A stretch of DNA of 21,656 bases from CAYYWP01 sp964475125 (GCA_964475125.1 CAYYWP010000061.1:1-21656), one strand, 5' to 3'; shown: positions 8,082 through 16,820, counted from the stretch's first letter. Notes: a model not told the origin generated them from the letters alone. Made by a program: numbers and translations.

Positions 8082-9392
8082 ATGATGACAAGGTTCACCC
8101 GGGTCGCGGCAGCGGCCTGTACCCTCGGGTTGGTCGTGCCCGCGTTCGCCGCCGACGAGAAGGACGCCCCGGCGCCCGAGGCGCTGGAGAAGGCCGAGAC
8201 GGTCGGGGTGTTCTCGAAGATGATCGGCGGCAAGGAATGGCGCGTCGAGCCGATCGCGGGAACGAAGAACTTCAAGGTCACGTGGGGCGATGAAACCGTG
8301 ACCTGGACGCCCAAGCCGTGGCAGCCGAAGGAGCTGCAGGAGAAGGGGCCCCGCTATTACTACGAGAGCTTCGCGGACACGCCCTACCCGCCGATCAACA
8401 TCAGCATGGACGAGCGGGCCAAGCAGGAGGGCTACGATGTCATGCGCGGCTGGACCTTGGTCGAGGACGGCTCGACGTACCTCGACTGGAAGGGCGGCTT
8501 CTGTTTCGACATCATCGCCGCCGGCGGCGGGGTGCGGACGCGCTGTGGGATCGAGTGGAAGAAGGCCTACGTGCGGCCCGAGCACAAGGCGGTCTACGAC
8601 TCGACCCAACCGCCGATGTTGAACAAGCGGTTCATCGTCCTCACCGCCCCGCGCACAGTGCGTGGCGTCGGCTTCGTCACCTACGTCTACGACGATCCGG
8701 TGAAGGAACAGGACAACTGGCTGTACCTCCCCTCGGTGCGCAAGGTGCGCCGGCTGGCGACGGCGAGCAAGCAGGACTACTTCGCCGGCACGCCGCTGCG
8801 CAACGAGGATCTGCCGCAGACCTCACCGTACAACCACAACTACAAGGTCGTGCGCACGGCCCTGTTCGCCGATCCGGGAGCGGAAACCTGGGGCTTTGGC
8901 AACTCGGGCTGGGAGCATAAAGAGCAGATGCTCGAGGGCATCGGCTGTCCGCATTGGGTGGTCGAGGTGACGCCGAAAGAGGAGGACTACTGGTTTGCGC
9001 GCAAGACGACGTGGGTCAACATGTTCCATTACGGCGTCAGCCTGGAGCAGGCGTACGATGAAAAGGGCGACCCGATTCGGACGGTGGCATACAGTCACAA
9101 GCCCGCCGATCTCGTCGACCCGAGCGCTCCGCGCGGCTACCTGATCTGGACCCATTCTCCCCAGCACGACCTGCGCACGGGGTATCGGGCCCTCTTCTGG
9201 GGAGCGCAGCGGCGCAAAGGCGTGGCGTGGGAAGAGTCGTTCTTCGACACCAACTACACGGAGGATATCTTCAACCCGGACCTCCTGCCCAACGAGTACA
9301 CCAGCACCCTCGAGTTCGGACCGAACCCGGCCAACTGGGTGCGGACGCCCGATCCCTGGCCACAGCCCGCGGACGTCATCACCGGACCGTAG
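8082..9392 (+). CDS. DUF1329 family periplasmic protein
   Basis: The 436-residue product begins with a Sec signal peptide (MMTRFTRVAAAACTLGLVV, cleavage after AFA near residue 23). The mature protein matches DUF1329: RYYYESFADTPYP, RRLATASKQDYFAGT, WGFGNSGWEHKEQM and the aromatic-rich YWFARKTTWVNMFHYGVSLEQ. DUF1329 proteins are thought to share the open-barrel fold of LolA/LolB lipoprotein carriers and are often encoded with DUF1302 barrels and RND transporters. A role in carrying a lipid-like or hydrophobic compound across the periplasm is therefore plausible but not shown. AAGGAGGG gives a very strong ribosome site; a second ATG directly follows the first. It is the first gene of the plus-strand envelope module. 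Confidence 0.92.
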   Translation: MMTRFTRVAAAACTLGLVVPAFAADEKDAPAPEALEKAETVGVFSKMIGGKEWRVEPIAGTKNFKVTWGDETVTWTPKPWQPKELQEKGPRYYYESFADTPYPPINISMDERAKQEGYDVMRGWTLVEDGSTYLDWKGGFCFDIIAAGGGVRTRCGIEWKKAYVRPEHKAVYDSTQPPMLNKRFIVLTAPRTVRGVGFVTYVYDDPVKEQDNWLYLPSVRKVRRLATASKQDYFAGTPLRNEDLPQTSPYNHNYKVVRTALFADPGAETWGFGNSGWEHKEQMLEGIGCPHWVVEVTPKEEDYWFARKTTWVNMFHYGVSLEQAYDEKGDPIRTVAYSHKPADLVDPSAPRGYLIWTHSPQHDLRTGYRALFWGAQRRKGVAWEESFFDTNYTEDIFNPDLLPNEYTSTLEFGPNPANWVRTPDPWPQPADVITGP

Positions 9393-9544
9393 CGTTCACG
9401 AGGTGCGGACGTCTCCGCAGCGCCGCCCGTGGGCGCCGGAGGCGAACCGCGCGGTGCAGGTACCAGGTATGTTGAAAGTGTGAGGCGGAGCCGAGGGGGG
9501 GCGAACGCTCCTCCTCGGGTGGTCGTGTAATCGCGAGGGGGCGA

Positions 9545-12064
9545 ATGCCGAACACAAGAGAATCTGGTCTCGCGGCACTCGGGCGCTTTGTCGTTCAATA
9601 CCGAGTCCTGCTGCTCGGGGTCGGCGCTGCGTGGCTGGTGATCGCGACCTACCTGACGCTCAATTTCAGGCTGCACGACGAGCCCGGGGCGTGGGCGCCA
9701 CCGGGACATCCGCTGGTCCAGCGGGCGAAGGAGATCGAGAAGCAATTCGGCGGCGCCAATCACCTCGTCATCATGGTCAGCCCCCGCCAGGGCGACGTCT
9801 TCAACGCGGTCACACTGGGCAAGGTGGAAACCATCACCGACGCCGTGTTGAAGATGAAGGGAGTGATTCCCTACACCGTGCGCTCGGTCGGCGGGTTGAG
9901 CGCCCGCTACATGAAGTTCTTCGTCAGCGAGCAGGGTGAGGAGGTCATCGAGAACAAGCCGCTCATGGAAAAGGCGCCCGCGGACGGCGATACCGACGCG
10001 CTGGCGCGGATCCGCTGGGGGGCGGAGAACAACCCGCTCGTCCTGGGTCCGCTGGTGGCCCCGGACGGCAAGGCGACCCTGATCGAAGCCGATTTCCGCA
10101 CCGCCCCAGTGGAAGATTCGATGGGCCGGGTGCTGCCCTACACCGACCCGGTGGAGGTCTACCGGCAGGTCGAGCCGCTGACGCAGCGTCTCACCGACGA
10201 GCACGACCTCGTCGAGGCGAGTGGCACGCCGATCATCATCGGCTGGGTCAACAGTGTGGGGCTCATTTACGTCGGCGCGGGCTTCGCCGCCTTCGTCGTC
10301 GTGCTCGGTGTGGTGCTGCTCGGCTTCATGCGGTCCTGGTCAGGTGCCGTCTTGCCGATCGCGGTGGGCCTGTACGCCTCGGTATCGGGGGCAGGCATCT
10401 ATCACCTGGTGTTCGGCGACGTGCTCGGTTCGGCGTCGGCGCTGCTCGCCCCGTTCATCGTCGTCGCCGCCGGCTCGTGCCACGCGGTGCAGTACCTGCG
10501 CCGCTTGTTCGACGACTCGCTGCCGAACATGGCCGACGCCACGGAAGCGCTCGTCGACACCTTCGCTTCGCGCTTCATGCCGATGCTGGTTTCGCTGCTG
10601 TCGGATGTGATCGCCTTTGTCGTCCTCTGCTTCGTGCCATTCGAGAACGTCGCGGTGCTGGGCAAGATGACGGTGCTGGGCCTCGCCTCGGTCACGGTGG
10701 CGGAGTTCTTCCTCCTCACCCCGGCGCTCTATTACGTCGCGCGCTCGATGCCGGTCGGGGTGAGTGGGCCGGCGGAGGCGGGGCCGTCGCGGCTCGACCG
10801 AACGATCGAACACGGCGTGCGGATCCTGGTCGACAGCCGAATCGCGCAGGGGGTCGTTTGCGCGGTGATCGTCGGACTCTTGATCTGGTCGCTGGCGATC
10901 ATCCCGAAGTTGCAGTTCGCCCAGGACAACACCTACGCCATCCACAATCAGCTCACCCGCTCCTGGGAGGGCAACGACATCTACAACATGGAGATGCGCA
11001 TCCGCCAACACTTCGGCGGCGTCTATCCGCTGGTCGTGATCGCGCGCACGAAAGGGCCGGTGGAGCACCCGTCCGGCGCGGAAAAGGCCGACGCCGACGA
11101 TCAGCTCGCTGTCTCGTCGGTGCGCATCAACGAGGACCTGGAGGTGCTGCGTCAGATCGACGCGTTCCAAGGCGCGATGAAACGGGTGGACGGCGTGGCG
11201 GGGACGCTGGCGTTGCCCGACTATTTGAAGGTGATGAACCGGCTGATGCGCGGCGGCACGCCGGATGCCTTCGTCTTGCCGCCCAACGAACGCAGCCTCG
11301 GCGAGTATGTCTTTCTGTACGAGGACAGCGAGCCGGGCCTGTTCGACGCGGTGTTGAGCCCGACGCACGATGCCGCGGCGATCGTGGTGCAGGTGCGCGA
11401 TACCGGGTTCGAGACGGTGACCCGTGTCATGGACGCGGCCAACGCCGCATCGGCGCGCCACCTGGAGGGTCCGAAGCTGTCCGGTGTCATCGGCGGCGGA
11501 GCGATCGCCATCGCCCAGGCGTTCAACGATAGCATCGGCAAGTGGCTGTTTCTCGGCACCGTCCTGTCGATGGGCGCGACCTTCATCCTGCTCGTCTTGA
11601 TGCTGCGCAACGTCACCATGCCGGTACTGCTGATGATCCCACTCGCCCTCGGCGTCGTCGTGTGGCTGCTGGTCATGTATCTCGCCGGCGTCCCGATGGA
11701 CTCGAACACCACGGCGGCCCTGGCGATTGCGAGCGGCGTCGGGGTGGATTCGGAAGTCTATCTCCTCTATCGCGTGCGCGAGGAATACCAGCGCTGTCGC
11801 GACTTCCGCGAGGCGTTCATACAGGGGTTCGTGAAGATTCGGCGCGCCTTGGTGGTATCCAACGTCGCCCTGATCATCGGCTGCTGGGCGCTCATTCCGA
11901 CGCCGTTGTACCTGGGGAGTATCGGCTTCGGGATGGGCCTGATCCTACTCATGTCCTTTGTCTTCTCGAGCCTCGCGGCGGTGTTCTGGACAGTGATCAG
12001 GCCGTCGTACCTGACCTCGATCGAAGACGCGGACGCGGCGATTCCCGCGCCCGCGCGTGCCTGA
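9545..12064 (+). CDS. RND superfamily exporter-like protein (MMPL family)
   Basis: An 839-residue inner-membrane protein with the duplicated RND plan: TM1 at about 20-40, a large periplasmic loop to about 235, five TM helices to about 400, TM7 near 435-455, a second periplasmic loop to about 660, then five TM helices. ASGVGVDSEVYLLYR in TM10 carries Asp735 at the position of the proton-relay Asp of MmpL/HpnN-like proteins. The matching helix in the first half reads AAGSCHAVQYLRR without an acidic residue, so only one half seems to hold the relay. Single-gene RND proteins of this type move hydrophobic compounds such as lipids or hopanoids. GAGGGGGCGA precedes the ATG. It lies between DUF1329 and DUF1302 genes, which together could span periplasm and outer membrane. 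Export or uptake is not decided by sequence. Confidence 0.93.
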   Translation: MPNTRESGLAALGRFVVQYRVLLLGVGAAWLVIATYLTLNFRLHDEPGAWAPPGHPLVQRAKEIEKQFGGANHLVIMVSPRQGDVFNAVTLGKVETITDAVLKMKGVIPYTVRSVGGLSARYMKFFVSEQGEEVIENKPLMEKAPADGDTDALARIRWGAENNPLVLGPLVAPDGKATLIEADFRTAPVEDSMGRVLPYTDPVEVYRQVEPLTQRLTDEHDLVEASGTPIIIGWVNSVGLIYVGAGFAAFVVVLGVVLLGFMRSWSGAVLPIAVGLYASVSGAGIYHLVFGDVLGSASALLAPFIVVAAGSCHAVQYLRRLFDDSLPNMADATEALVDTFASRFMPMLVSLLSDVIAFVVLCFVPFENVAVLGKMTVLGLASVTVAEFFLLTPALYYVARSMPVGVSGPAEAGPSRLDRTIEHGVRILVDSRIAQGVVCAVIVGLLIWSLAIIPKLQFAQDNTYAIHNQLTRSWEGNDIYNMEMRIRQHFGGVYPLVVIARTKGPVEHPSGAEKADADDQLAVSSVRINEDLEVLRQIDAFQGAMKRVDGVAGTLALPDYLKVMNRLMRGGTPDAFVLPPNERSLGEYVFLYEDSEPGLFDAVLSPTHDAAAIVVQVRDTGFETVTRVMDAANAASARHLEGPKLSGVIGGGAIAIAQAFNDSIGKWLFLGTVLSMGATFILLVLMLRNVTMPVLLMIPLALGVVVWLLVMYLAGVPMDSNTTAALAIASGVGVDSEVYLLYRVREEYQRCRDFREAFIQGFVKIRRALVVSNVALIIGCWALIPTPLYLGSIGFGMGLILLMSFVFSSLAAVFWTVIRPSYLTSIEDADAAIPAPARA

Positions 12065-12088
12065 GCCAGCAGAGCGTCGAAAATTGAT

Positions 12089-12110
12089 CCTCCCCGTTTG
12101 GGGGGGGAGG
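12089..12110. repeat. Hairpin with poly-G tract before the DUF1302 gene
   Basis: CCTCCCC (12089-12095) pairs with GGGGAGG (12104-12110) in the 61-bp gap after the RND gene. The loop and arm include eight consecutive Gs (12100-12107), followed by AGG, AAAA and six more Gs up to the start region. It could affect translation of the next gene or form a G-rich structure. There is no T tract, so it is not a convincing intrinsic terminator. Confidence 0.45.
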
Positions 12111-12125
12111 AAAAGGGGGGAGCTC

Positions 12126-13766
12126 ATGAACAAGCACGGTAGGGTGGGGGGGCGGTCGGCGCGAAAACGCGTCGCATGGTGCCTGGCAGCCGCCTGTGGG
12201 TTGTTGCTCGGCTCGCCGGTTTCGGCATACGAGATGACCGAATACGACGCCTGGATCCAGGGCTTCGTGCGCAACCGCACCGGCGTCTTTCTCAACGGTG
12301 GACGCAACTGTACGCCGCCGGGCCAGGCGTCGAATGTGTGGCAAGGTATTCCCGGTTGCCCGCCGAATGGCGGACAGAACAACGTCGTCGACCGCTTCGA
12401 GCAATCGGTCTGGCTCGAGGGCAAGAAGCGCTTCTCGAGGAGCCTCTCGGCGACGCTCAAGCTGCGCGCCTTCGTCGACAACGTCTTCGACGTGCAGGAG
12501 GGGACGAGCCGGTGGAGCGGCACGCGCATGGCGGTGACCAACCTGTCGAACACCTGGTCGCTGGCTTACGACGACTTCCTGCGCGAGGCGTTCATCGACT
12601 ACTCGCTCGACGAGATGCCGAAGGAGTACGGCACCCTCTTCACCCGCCTCGGCAAGCAGCAGGTGGTGTGGGGCAAGGCCGACGGCTTCCGCCTGCTCGA
12701 CCTAATCAACTCGCAGGATTTCCGCGAGCCGTTCTATGCCGTCTTCGAGGAGGTGCGGATTCCGCTCTGGATGGTGCGCCTCGACTACGGGTTGCCGCGC
12801 CAGGTCCTGGAAGATGCCAGTATGCAGGTGGTGTTCTCGCCGCTCTACCAGAGCGACACCTTCCCACCCGCCCTCGTCTCGCCGTGGTCCTTCCGCGCCT
12901 TCGACACCTTCCAGCAGGGGGTCAACGCGCTGGGGATTCCGGTCATCGAGAACCTCTTCGACCAACCGGTGGACCCGGCGGCGAACTTCGCCAACGCGGA
13001 GGCGGGGGCGCGCTGGTCGCACTGGATCCAGAACTTCGGCTATACGCTGAACTACTACTGGGACTGGTCCAACCTGCCGCACGCGAAGTTCGAAGTTCGC
13101 CCGCAACAGCCACCGCAGCGGCAGTTCGTCTACAAGAACACCCCTGATCGGGTGCACAAGATCGGCGCCTCGTTCGACTACAACATTTACGAGTTGCCGC
13201 TGATCGGGTGGAAGAACTTCGTCCTGCGTGCCGAGCTGCTGGGCTCGATCGGCGCGCCGTTCTACGCCCGCTACCTCGATCAGACGTTCAACGCCTTTTA
13301 TCTCCGCAACACGTTGGACTACGTCTTCGGCCTCGACAAGTACGTCTACGGCATCCCGCTGATCCTGCCGGCCGCCAACACCGAGACGCTCCTCAGCGCC
13401 CAGCTCTTCCAGAGCTTCGTTCCCAACGCGCGCGGCTTCGTGACCGAGAATAGCCCGGGGATCGGCCCGATAAAGAACTGCTTGACCAACGCCGGCGGGG
13501 CGTGCCTGAACGAGGTCAAGACGGCGGTGACGTTCTTTGCTCAAAACACCTCGATGGCGGACCGGCTGACCAGCGAGCTCCTGGCCTACTACTCGGATGC
13601 TGGCGAGTGGTGGTTCCGCCCGCGCTTCTCCTACGACTTCACGGACCGCTTCCGCGCCGAGATCGGCGGCAACTTCTTCATCGGCCACACCAATGACTTC
13701 GTCGGTGGCTTCGCCCGCAAGGGCTCGCAGAACCTGTTCATCGACCTGCGCTACCAGTTCTTCTAG
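12126..13766 (+). CDS. DUF1302 family outer-membrane beta-barrel protein
   Basis: A 546-residue protein with a signal peptide (basic start, then AWCLAAACGLLLG and SPVSA, cleavage near residue 36). The DUF1302 signature is present at about 174-200: LFTRLGKQQVVWGKADGFRLLDLIN. Alternating aromatic and polar residues fill the rest (YTLNYYWDW, NFVLRAEL, WFRPRFSYDF), and the chain ends LRYQFF, a C-terminal aromatic that serves as the BAM recognition signal of outer-membrane barrels. The start at 12126 is chosen for the signal peptide and a purine-rich site just upstream; a longer frame from 12057 overlaps the RND stop and is unlikely. Placed directly after the RND gene, it is probably the outer-membrane pore of the same system. 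Confidence 0.92.
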   Translation: MNKHGRVGGRSARKRVAWCLAAACGLLLGSPVSAYEMTEYDAWIQGFVRNRTGVFLNGGRNCTPPGQASNVWQGIPGCPPNGGQNNVVDRFEQSVWLEGKKRFSRSLSATLKLRAFVDNVFDVQEGTSRWSGTRMAVTNLSNTWSLAYDDFLREAFIDYSLDEMPKEYGTLFTRLGKQQVVWGKADGFRLLDLINSQDFREPFYAVFEEVRIPLWMVRLDYGLPRQVLEDASMQVVFSPLYQSDTFPPALVSPWSFRAFDTFQQGVNALGIPVIENLFDQPVDPAANFANAEAGARWSHWIQNFGYTLNYYWDWSNLPHAKFEVRPQQPPQRQFVYKNTPDRVHKIGASFDYNIYELPLIGWKNFVLRAELLGSIGAPFYARYLDQTFNAFYLRNTLDYVFGLDKYVYGIPLILPAANTETLLSAQLFQSFVPNARGFVTENSPGIGPIKNCLTNAGGACLNEVKTAVTFFAQNTSMADRLTSELLAYYSDAGEWWFRPRFSYDFTDRFRAEIGGNFFIGHTNDFVGGFARKGSQNLFIDLRYQFF

Positions 13767-13778
13767 AGCGAGAGGATC

Positions 13779-14207
13779 GTGCGCCAGCCGGCCGCCGTGC
13801 GGCATAGCCGGGGGGGAGGGCCCAGGCTCTGGGCTCTCCCCCTGGTGCTGGCGCTGACGTGGTTGGCGGCGACCGCGAGCGTCGCCGCCGCCGAGGAGAC
13901 GCCGAGCCAGGCGAGCCCGCCCGGCGAGCCGGCGGAGTGCTCGGAGGCGCGCGCGCTCTGCCAGCAGGCCCAGCAGAGCGAGCGCGAGTTCGAGACGGCC
14001 AGGCTGCGCGTCGAGGCCGACGCGACGACGGAGAACGTCGGCCGCTATCGCGACGCTTTCTTGGACAGCGAACTGGCGCTGTCCAAGCTGCGCCGGGCGG
14101 CCATGGCGTCGGGCCGCGCTCACGGGCACGTGCTGAGTTGCTTTCATGACTGCCCGGTGTTGAGGGAATTTTTCGACCGTTCCCGCGCCAACCAACCCTC
14201 GGGGTGA
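13779..14207 (+). CDS. Small secreted four-cysteine protein, possible accessory of the envelope module
   Basis: A GTG start at 13779, with GAGAGG a few bases upstream and only 12 bp after the DUF1302 stop, gives a 142-residue protein. It has a signal peptide with a hydrophobic core (WALPLVLALTWLAATAS) and a probable cleavage after VAAA near residue 38. The mature part is helical and charged, with cysteines in two pairs: CX6C (54, 61) and CX3C (121, 125). This is the paired-cysteine layout of small helical-hairpin proteins held by two disulfides. I do not recognise the family. Tight coupling to the barrel gene suggests a periplasmic partner of the DUF1329/RND/DUF1302 set. No other plus-strand frame here is credible. 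Confidence 0.62.
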   Translation: MRQPAAVRHSRGGGPRLWALPLVLALTWLAATASVAAAEETPSQASPPGEPAECSEARALCQQAQQSEREFETARLRVEADATTENVGRYRDAFLDSELALSKLRRAAMASGRAHGHVLSCFHDCPVLREFFDRSRANQPSG

Positions 14208-14253
14208 CGGGCGCAACGATCGACGACCCGCGCCCGGGCCGTCGCCGCGGGAG

Positions 14254-14272
14254 CTGGGCCCGGTGGGCCCAG
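14254..14272. repeat. Perfect 8-bp-stem hairpin between envelope module and catabolic genes
   Basis: CTGGGCCCGGTGGGCCCAG is a perfect inverted repeat with a three-base loop, located in the 169-bp gap after the four-cysteine protein. Its place at the end of the module suits a transcription end or pause site, but no T tract follows, so an intrinsic terminator cannot be claimed. Confidence 0.4.
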
Positions 14273-14376
14273 GTGCCGGCGGCTGCCGCCCCTCGCTCGC
14301 AACGCATCGGCGCTCGAACAGTTCGACACGGTAGAGCGGCTGTGTGCTATAGGCCATGGCCGCAGCGGAGGTGAGC

Positions 14377-15243
14377 ATGAGCACGATGTACCTGGATCTC
14401 CTGGGCAGCCAGACGCGCCTGGTCGAAGGGCGCAAGTATACGACGCGGGTGATCGAGGCCGGCAGCGGTGAGGCGCTCGTCCTCATGCACGGCGGCGGCG
14501 GCCACGCCGAGAGTTGGACGCGCAACGTCATGCGCCTGTCGCAGTGGTTTCGCGTCCTGGCCATCGACTTCATCTGGCACGGCTATTCGTCCAAGCCGCC
14601 GTTTCGCGCCGGCAACTGGTGCCAGCAGTTCAGCGAGCAGGTCCTCGACTTGCTCGACACCCTGGGCATCCAGAAGGCCCATATCGAAGGCGAGTCGCTG
14701 GGCGGCTGGATCGTCTTCGACCTGGCGCTCAACCACCCCGATCGCGTCCTCAAGGCGATTCCCAACACCGCCTGGGGGATGAAGTTCGCGCCCGGCTCGG
14801 TGAAGCTGGAAGGGGCCGACCTGGCGACGCTGCGCGAGCGCTCACTCGCCGCCCTGGCCAACCCGACCCACGAGACCCTGCGCAAGCGCATGGAGTGGTT
14901 GATGGCCTCGCCGGACCAGGTGACCGATGAGCTGGTCGAGACGCGGCGCCACATCTGGAGCCTGCCCGAGACGCGCAAGTCGCTGACCGAATACTACGAC
15001 CAACTCTTCCGCCCCGAGGTCGACGGCTACCTGTTCGGCGAAGACGATCTGCGCCGCATCCGCGTGCCGACGCTGGTGCTGTGGACGGACAAGAATCCCT
15101 TCCACGGCGTCGACTCGGCCGAGCGCTTGGCGCAGCTCATCCCCGGCGCCAAGCTCTACATCATGAAGAACGCCGCCCACTGGCCGCAGTGGGAGCACGC
15201 CGAGGAGCACGACCGGGTCGTGCGGGAGTTCCTGAAAAGCTAG
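14377..15243 (+). CDS. Alpha/beta hydrolase of the meta-cleavage-product hydrolase type
   Basis: A 288-residue alpha/beta hydrolase with a complete triad: Ser107 in the elbow GESLGG, Asp238 in LVLWTDKNPF, and His268 in NAAHWPQWEHAEEHDRVV. The oxyanion-hole motif is HGGGGHAESW. The stretch H-W-x-Q-W-E-H-A-x-E around the catalytic His is the signature of C-C bond hydrolases such as BphD, CarC and HsaD, which split 2-hydroxy-6-oxodienoates after extradiol ring cleavage; their triad spacing is nearly the same. The start at 14377 is chosen because GGAGG lies five bases before it; ATGs at 14356 and 14386 fit worse. It is the first gene of the catabolic cluster and pairs logically with the dioxygenase genes downstream. 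The exact substrate is unknown. Confidence 0.88.
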   Translation: MSTMYLDLLGSQTRLVEGRKYTTRVIEAGSGEALVLMHGGGGHAESWTRNVMRLSQWFRVLAIDFIWHGYSSKPPFRAGNWCQQFSEQVLDLLDTLGIQKAHIEGESLGGWIVFDLALNHPDRVLKAIPNTAWGMKFAPGSVKLEGADLATLRERSLAALANPTHETLRKRMEWLMASPDQVTDELVETRRHIWSLPETRKSLTEYYDQLFRPEVDGYLFGEDDLRRIRVPTLVLWTDKNPFHGVDSAERLAQLIPGAKLYIMKNAAHWPQWEHAEEHDRVVREFLKS

Positions 15244-15424
15244 CCTTGAGCGGACAAAAAGCAAACCGCGAAGAACGCGAAGATCACGCGGCGAGAAGAG
15301 CGGAGAGCACGTCGTGGCCCCAAATCCAACCGCATTGGAAACCAGCTTGGCGCCGCGTGGCTGGTGTTCTCTCGTGGCGCCTCTTCGTGTTCTTCGTGGT
15401 GGAAGATTTCTGACTCATCAAGGC
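15243..15424. repeat. MITE-like intergenic repeat with imperfect terminal inverted repeats
   Basis: This 182-bp element fills the gap between the hydrolase and M20-like genes and starts on the last base of the hydrolase stop codon. Its left end GCCTTGA (15243-15249) and right end TCAAGGC (15418-15424) are exact inverted copies. Further in, AACCGCGAAGAACGCGAAGA on the left matches the reverse complement of TCTTCGTGTTCTTCGTGGT on the right, giving imperfect terminal repeats of about 40 bp. The centre has a small ACCAGC/GCTGGT palindrome and no coding potential. A related segment begins at 21538. It is likely a non-autonomous mobile or scattered genomic repeat. Confidence 0.62.
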
Positions 15425-15467
15425 GAAGCGAGACCACAACCGTAGACAGGCGGAGGTGCAGAGAGCC

Positions 15468-16820
15468 ATGGCCGGCGTCAGCATTCCTGTCACGCCGCGG
15501 CCGCTCACCGCGGAGCGGCGGCGCATGATCGAGCAGGCCTGGGCTGCCGTCGACCCGCAGCAGTTGGCGCGTCTGGTGGCCGACATGGTGAACATCCCGA
15601 GCCCGCCCGGTGGCGAGCGCCGGCTGGCCGAGTTCATGACCGCGTGGATGCAGGGCGCCGGCCTGGATACCGTCTACCAGCCGGTCGACGAGCATCAGGG
15701 CAACGCGGTCGGGCGGCTGCGCGGCAGCGGCGGCGGGCCGGAGCTGCTGCTCTGGGGCGAGCTCGATACCTGCCTCGGCATCCCCGCCGAAGAGCACCTC
15801 GGCATGGGCGACACCTCGCGGCCCGAACTGCGGGCCGAGGCGACGCTGCGCGACGGCTATATCGTCGGCCTCGGCGCCGAGAACCCGAAGGGGCTGGCGG
15901 CCTGCGCCGCGATCGCCGTCGCGGCGGTGGCCAAGACCAAGGTGCCGCTCAAGGGCGACGTGGTGCTCGGCATGCCGGGCGGCGGCATGCCGACCAGCGC
16001 CTGGGATCCGGCCAACCCGCGCCAGAACGTCGCCCACGGGGCGGGCTGCGAGTTCATGCTGCAGCAGGGCGTCACGCCCGATTTTGCCATCGCCCCCAAG
16101 CCCGTCTACGCGGTGTCCTGGGAAGAGGCCGGCCTGTGCTGGTTCCGCGTCACCGTGAAGGGGAATTTCGGGTACTCCGGCACGCGCCACATCGTGCCGT
16201 ACGACAACGCCATCAGCAACGCCGCCAAGGTGATCCTGGGCCTCGAGGAATGGCTGCCCGAGTACGCGCGCCGCAGTCAGAAGGGCATCGTCGCGCCGCA
16301 GGGGATCATCGGCGCGATCGAGGGCGGCTGCGCATACAAGCCGTCCTTCTACCCCGACGTCTGCCATCTCTATCTCGACCTCCGCGTCCACCCCGACACG
16401 CGCCCGATGGACGTCAAGCGCCAGCTCGAGGCGGCGCTCGCCGCCATCTGCGCCCGCCATCCGGGGCTGGCGGTGGAGACCGAGATGACGCTGGCCATTC
16501 CGGGCTCGCGTACCGATCCGCAGAACTGGATCGTGCAGTCGTGCATGCGCGCCTGGGAGTTCGTCGAGGGGCGGCCGCACGTCTACGACGCCTTTCACAG
16601 CGGCGCCACCGACGTCAACGTGCTGCGCGCCCGCGGCGTGCCGGTGGCGCGCCTCGGCTTCCCGCCGCTCGACCTGCCGCCGGGGGCGCCGCCGCCGGAT
16701 CTCGCCACCTGGATGGGCACGCTGCGCGCCGAGAACACCATCAAGCTGGTGCGATGTCTGATCTTCGCCATCATCGAGACCTGCACGGCGAGCGTCGAGG
16801 AGGTCGGCCTGGCGCGCTGA
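15468..16820 (+). CDS. M20-fold peptidase/deacylase-like protein lacking canonical metal ligands
   Basis: A 450-residue protein with the overall plan of M20 (ArgE/DapE/CPG2-like) metallohydrolases: N-terminal catalytic lobe, dimerisation insert around 225-330 (LCWFRVTVKGN), and return to the catalytic lobe with GATDVNVLRARGVPVARLGF. The ligand motifs are changed. The usual HxD is ELD (Glu98-Leu-Asp100), the bridging Asp of GxxDxKG is Asn139 in GAENPKGL, the DEE(x)G pair is replaced by PGGGM (170-174), and the final His is not seen in the proline-rich segment that replaces it. It may therefore be non-catalytic, use other residues, or bind a different ligand. GGAGG lies 11 bases before ATG 15468; a GTG at 15456 is an alternative. 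It is followed by an MDR gene after 10 bp. Confidence 0.78.
   Translation: MAGVSIPVTPRPLTAERRRMIEQAWAAVDPQQLARLVADMVNIPSPPGGERRLAEFMTAWMQGAGLDTVYQPVDEHQGNAVGRLRGSGGGPELLLWGELDTCLGIPAEEHLGMGDTSRPELRAEATLRDGYIVGLGAENPKGLAACAAIAVAAVAKTKVPLKGDVVLGMPGGGMPTSAWDPANPRQNVAHGAGCEFMLQQGVTPDFAIAPKPVYAVSWEEAGLCWFRVTVKGNFGYSGTRHIVPYDNAISNAAKVILGLEEWLPEYARRSQKGIVAPQGIIGAIEGGCAYKPSFYPDVCHLYLDLRVHPDTRPMDVKRQLEAALAAICARHPGLAVETEMTLAIPGSRTDPQNWIVQSCMRAWEFVEGRPHVYDAFHSGATDVNVLRARGVPVARLGFPPLDLPPGAPPPDLATWMGTLRAENTIKLVRCLIFAIIETCTASVEEVGLAR

Noticed and set aside
7782..8609. Upstream extension of the second LLM gene
   Set aside because: It overlaps the divergent DUF1329 gene, lacks LLM similarity, and the start at 7781 has an ideal ribosome site.
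12702..14573. 623-codon open frame on the minus strand
   Set aside because: It lies opposite the DUF1302 gene, the four-cysteine gene and the start of the hydrolase, has low-complexity Arg/Gly/Val-rich content and no family motif; GC-rich antisense frames are often open by chance.
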